DNA of 8,305 nt. Origin: Bacteroidales bacterium. Lineage in GTDB: Bacteria > Bacteroidota > Bacteroidia > Bacteroidales > Muribaculaceae. The stretch covers positions 1 to 8,305 of the forward strand of contig CAAFXX010000066.1 of the NCBI GenBank assembly GCA_900767075.1, read 5' to 3'. Position numbers and translations under genes: made by a program. How positions within the stretch are numbered: position 1 is the first letter of the stretch; each line of letters starts with the position of its first letter. Under the pieces are notes generated by a model. The model saw only the letters and a list, made by a program, of their open reading frames with translations, made no database searches and was not told the DNA's origin. This document shows, piece by piece, positions 6,402-8,305 of this stretch.

Positions 6402-8305
6402 ATGAAAAGACAATTGACATTGACTGCCGTTGCGGTCCTTACTGCAATGGCATCCGTTGCCGCACCGCTCACTCCGGAGCAGGCGCTCGGACGTTTAAAG
6501 AGTGGTTCGCCGGCAAAAGCACGGACCATTAATGCATCACAATACAAGCTCGTGCATACTGAGGCAACACCAGAAGGTCAACCTGCGGCATATGTCTTCA
6601 CAAAAGAAACGGGCAACGGTTATACTGTGCTTTCGGCAAGTGATCTGTGCCAGCCAGTTCTCGGCTATTCCGATTCGGGGAAATTTGACTATAATAACAT
6701 GCCGGATGCCATGAAATGGTGGCTCGGCAAATATGCCGAGGAAGTAGCATATGCTGAAAATATGCCGGCATCCCAAAGAAACATTCCTGCGCGAATAAAT
6801 AACCCCGTAGGAGTCATCGAGCCTCTATGCAAGACACGCTGGGATCAGGGGTCGCCCTATAATGCGCAATGTCCTGTGATTGGCGGTTCTCCCGCACCGA
6901 CAGGATGCGTTGCCACTTCGATGGCTCAGGCAATGAACTATCATAAATATCCAGAAGTCGGAACAGGTTCGAAAACCTATTCATGGAACGGAAGGAAACT
7001 GAGCATCGACTTCAGTGCGCAGAAATTTGATTGGGACAACATGATCAACTATTATGCCGGAGGCAGTTATACACAGGCACAGGGCGATGCTGTTGCATAT
7101 CTCATGAAGGCTTGCGGCTACTCGGTTGAAATGAACTACACTGCCGCCGCCTCAGGCGCGACAAGCAACAAGATCGTTCGGGCGCTAATAGACAACTTCG
7201 GATATGACAAGGGTGCGTATTATGCCTCACGCGACTCATACAGCTATGATGAATGGATGAAACTTTGCCATGAGAATCTCATGAACTATGGCCCGATTAT
7301 TTATAACGGTGTCGATCCTCTTGCCGGAGGCCATTCATTTATCATCGACGGTTACAGCGGAGAGGGTTATTTCCATGTCAACTGGGGCTGGGGCGGTATG
7401 AGCGACGGCTACTTCCTGCTTGATGCCCTTACTCCAGTGTCGCAGGGAGCCGGTGGTGCCGAAGGTGGCTTCAACTATAGTCAGGATGCAGTTATTGGAA
7501 TGTGCAAGCCCCGGGAGGGAAGTGTTGAGCAGCCCCTTGCGCTGACACAGATGGGTTATGTTGAGGCAAAACTCAACGGCATAAGGATTGAATTCAGCAC
7601 AACAGGCGGCAGGTACAAAGGCTGGTATAATATGAATAGTGTGCCGATGAGTATCTATCTTGGTGCGATTATCGATCCTACAGAGGGCGGAGAGAAAATC
7701 ATACGGCAAATTTCCATCGCCGGCAGTACGGCTGCCTTTAATCTTAACCCTAGCACGGGAATCGGTGCGACAGGGCGTATCGCCATGTCGGCAACCGGCT
7801 TGCCTGACGGGAAATATAAGGTCACGATAGCTTCCCGCACCGGTGATAGCGCTGAAGGCGATTATATTCCTGTGATTTGTCCGTATGGTTATCCCAATTA
7901 TGTTATGCTCGATGTGAAGGATGGTAAGGTTTCTGTAGAGAATGTACAGCCAAACACACTTAAGTTTGAAAGCGTTGAGCTGACAGCACCCCTTTATAAT
8001 GGTCGAAATACGCGCTTAAAGGCTCATATTGTGAATGACTCCGATCTTCAGCTTACCGCTGTAGTCACTCCGGCACTTCTTCAGGACGGCAACGACATAT
8101 ATCAGGCCGAGACTGTCGCCATTTCGGTCGACCCCAACAGCAGCATTGATTATGAGTGGATATGCTCCTTCCATCTCATGAATCCTAATTTCACTTTCAC
8201 AAGTCCGCAGACATTCCAGCTTCGGCTATATAATGAGGAAACGAACCGCGTATACGGCAATTTCGGGGATGTGGAGATGACCTCCACTGCATCGGGCTTT
8301 ATCCT
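6402..8305 (+). CDS. Secreted C10 (streptopain-family) cysteine peptidase with Spi-type propeptide, 3' end outside the window
   Basis: Frame open from ATG 6402 to the window edge: 634 codons and no stop. A signal peptide at 1-20 or 21 (MKRQLTLTAVAVLTAMASVA) is followed by PLTPEQALGRL, the usual start of a Spi-inhibitor-like propeptide, which runs to about residue 135 and includes YVFTKETGNGYTVLSASD. The peptidase domain covers about 136-370. Visible active-site residues are Gln149 in WDQGSPYN (oxyanion hole), nucleophile Cys169 in PTGCVATSMAQAMNYH, His311 in GGHSFIIDGY, and Asn327/Trp328 in FHVNWGWGG. The His-to-Asn spacing of 16 residues equals that in streptopain. All are intact, so an active secreted endopeptidase made as a zymogen is expected. 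From about 375 the sequence looks like beta-rich accessory domains of unknown role. A type IX secretion C-terminal domain would lie beyond the window and cannot be judged. The gene is probably expressed from its own promoter, 260 bp after susD. Confidence 0.93.
   Translation, partial: MKRQLTLTAVAVLTAMASVAAPLTPEQALGRLKSGSPAKARTINASQYKLVHTEATPEGQPAAYVFTKETGNGYTVLSASDLCQPVLGYSDSGKFDYNNMPDAMKWWLGKYAEEVAYAENMPASQRNIPARINNPVGVIEPLCKTRWDQGSPYNAQCPVIGGSPAPTGCVATSMAQAMNYHKYPEVGTGSKTYSWNGRKLSIDFSAQKFDWDNMINYYAGGSYTQAQGDAVAYLMKACGYSVEMNYTAAASGATSNKIVRALIDNFGYDKGAYYASRDSYSYDEWMKLCHENLMNYGPIIYNGVDPLAGGHSFIIDGYSGEGYFHVNWGWGGMSDGYFLLDALTPVSQGAGGAEGGFNYSQDAVIGMCKPREGSVEQPLALTQMGYVEAKLNGIRIEFSTTGGRYKGWYNMNSVPMSIYLGAIIDPTEGGEKIIRQISIAGSTAAFNLNPSTGIGATGRIAMSATGLPDGKYKVTIASRTGDSAEGDYIPVICPYGYPNYVMLDVKDGKVSVENVQPNTLKFESVELTAPLYNGRNTRLKAHIVNDSDLQLTAVVTPALLQDGNDIYQAETVAISVDPNSSIDYEWICSFHLMNPNFTFTSPQTFQLRLYNEETNRVYGNFGDVEMTSTASGFI

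Noticed and set aside
6502..6714. Plus-strand ORF of 70 codons in another frame of the peptidase gene
   Set aside because: It overlaps the Spi-like propeptide frame, which has clear homology features. The alternative frame is low-complexity and unrecognisable.
7335..7709. Minus-strand ORF of 124 codons inside the peptidase gene
   Set aside because: It lies wholly antisense to the peptidase gene, overlapping the conserved HVNWGWGG motif region, and its translation looks like no known family. It is a shadow.

Overview
The window fits a gut Bacteroidales chromosome, most likely Muribaculaceae or a close relative. That family guess is an inference from protein style and moderate GC; no 16S or other marker gene is present. 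The support is a classical SusC/SusD outer-membrane pair, two promoters of the Bacteroidetes sigma-ABfr type (TTTG, about 20 bp, TAnnTTTG), weak Shine-Dalgarno signals, and a C10 cysteine peptidase with a Spi-type propeptide. Every gene I support is on the + strand.

Layout. (1) 1-504: 3' part or nearly all of a SPOR-domain lipoprotein gene. (2) 505-663: its downstream region, holding a GC-rich hairpin, an array of about six 9-bp repeats (consensus CCCAATAAG), and a strong intrinsic terminator with a perfect 13-bp stem and seven T. (3) 664-1037: a long AT-rich regulatory region with a 13-bp direct repeat spaced 31 bp, a textbook promoter at 769-800, and a structured leader of about 230 nt that also holds a 26-codon candidate leader ORF. 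(4) 1038-4271 and 4297-6141: susC-like and susD-like genes, 25 nt apart, clearly one operon. (5) 6142-6401: a hairpin that probably ends or attenuates the susCD transcript, then a second promoter. (6) 6402 to the window end: a secreted C10 (streptopain-family) peptidase with an intact catalytic Cys, His, Asn/Trp and oxyanion Gln. It is cut by the window edge, so it has no stop codon here.

How the genes may work together. SusC (TonB-dependent barrel) and SusD (surface lipoprotein lid) form a nutrient importer. No glycoside hydrolase, polysaccharide lyase or sulfatase is visible. The only enzyme beside the pair is a secreted endopeptidase, so a RagAB-like peptide or protein uptake role is worth testing. 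The peptidase has its own promoter, so the functional link is inference. I found no phage, insertion sequence, CRISPR, tRNA or rRNA in the window and no clear new multi-gene system. The most unusual material is the susC leader and the composite intergenic element before it.
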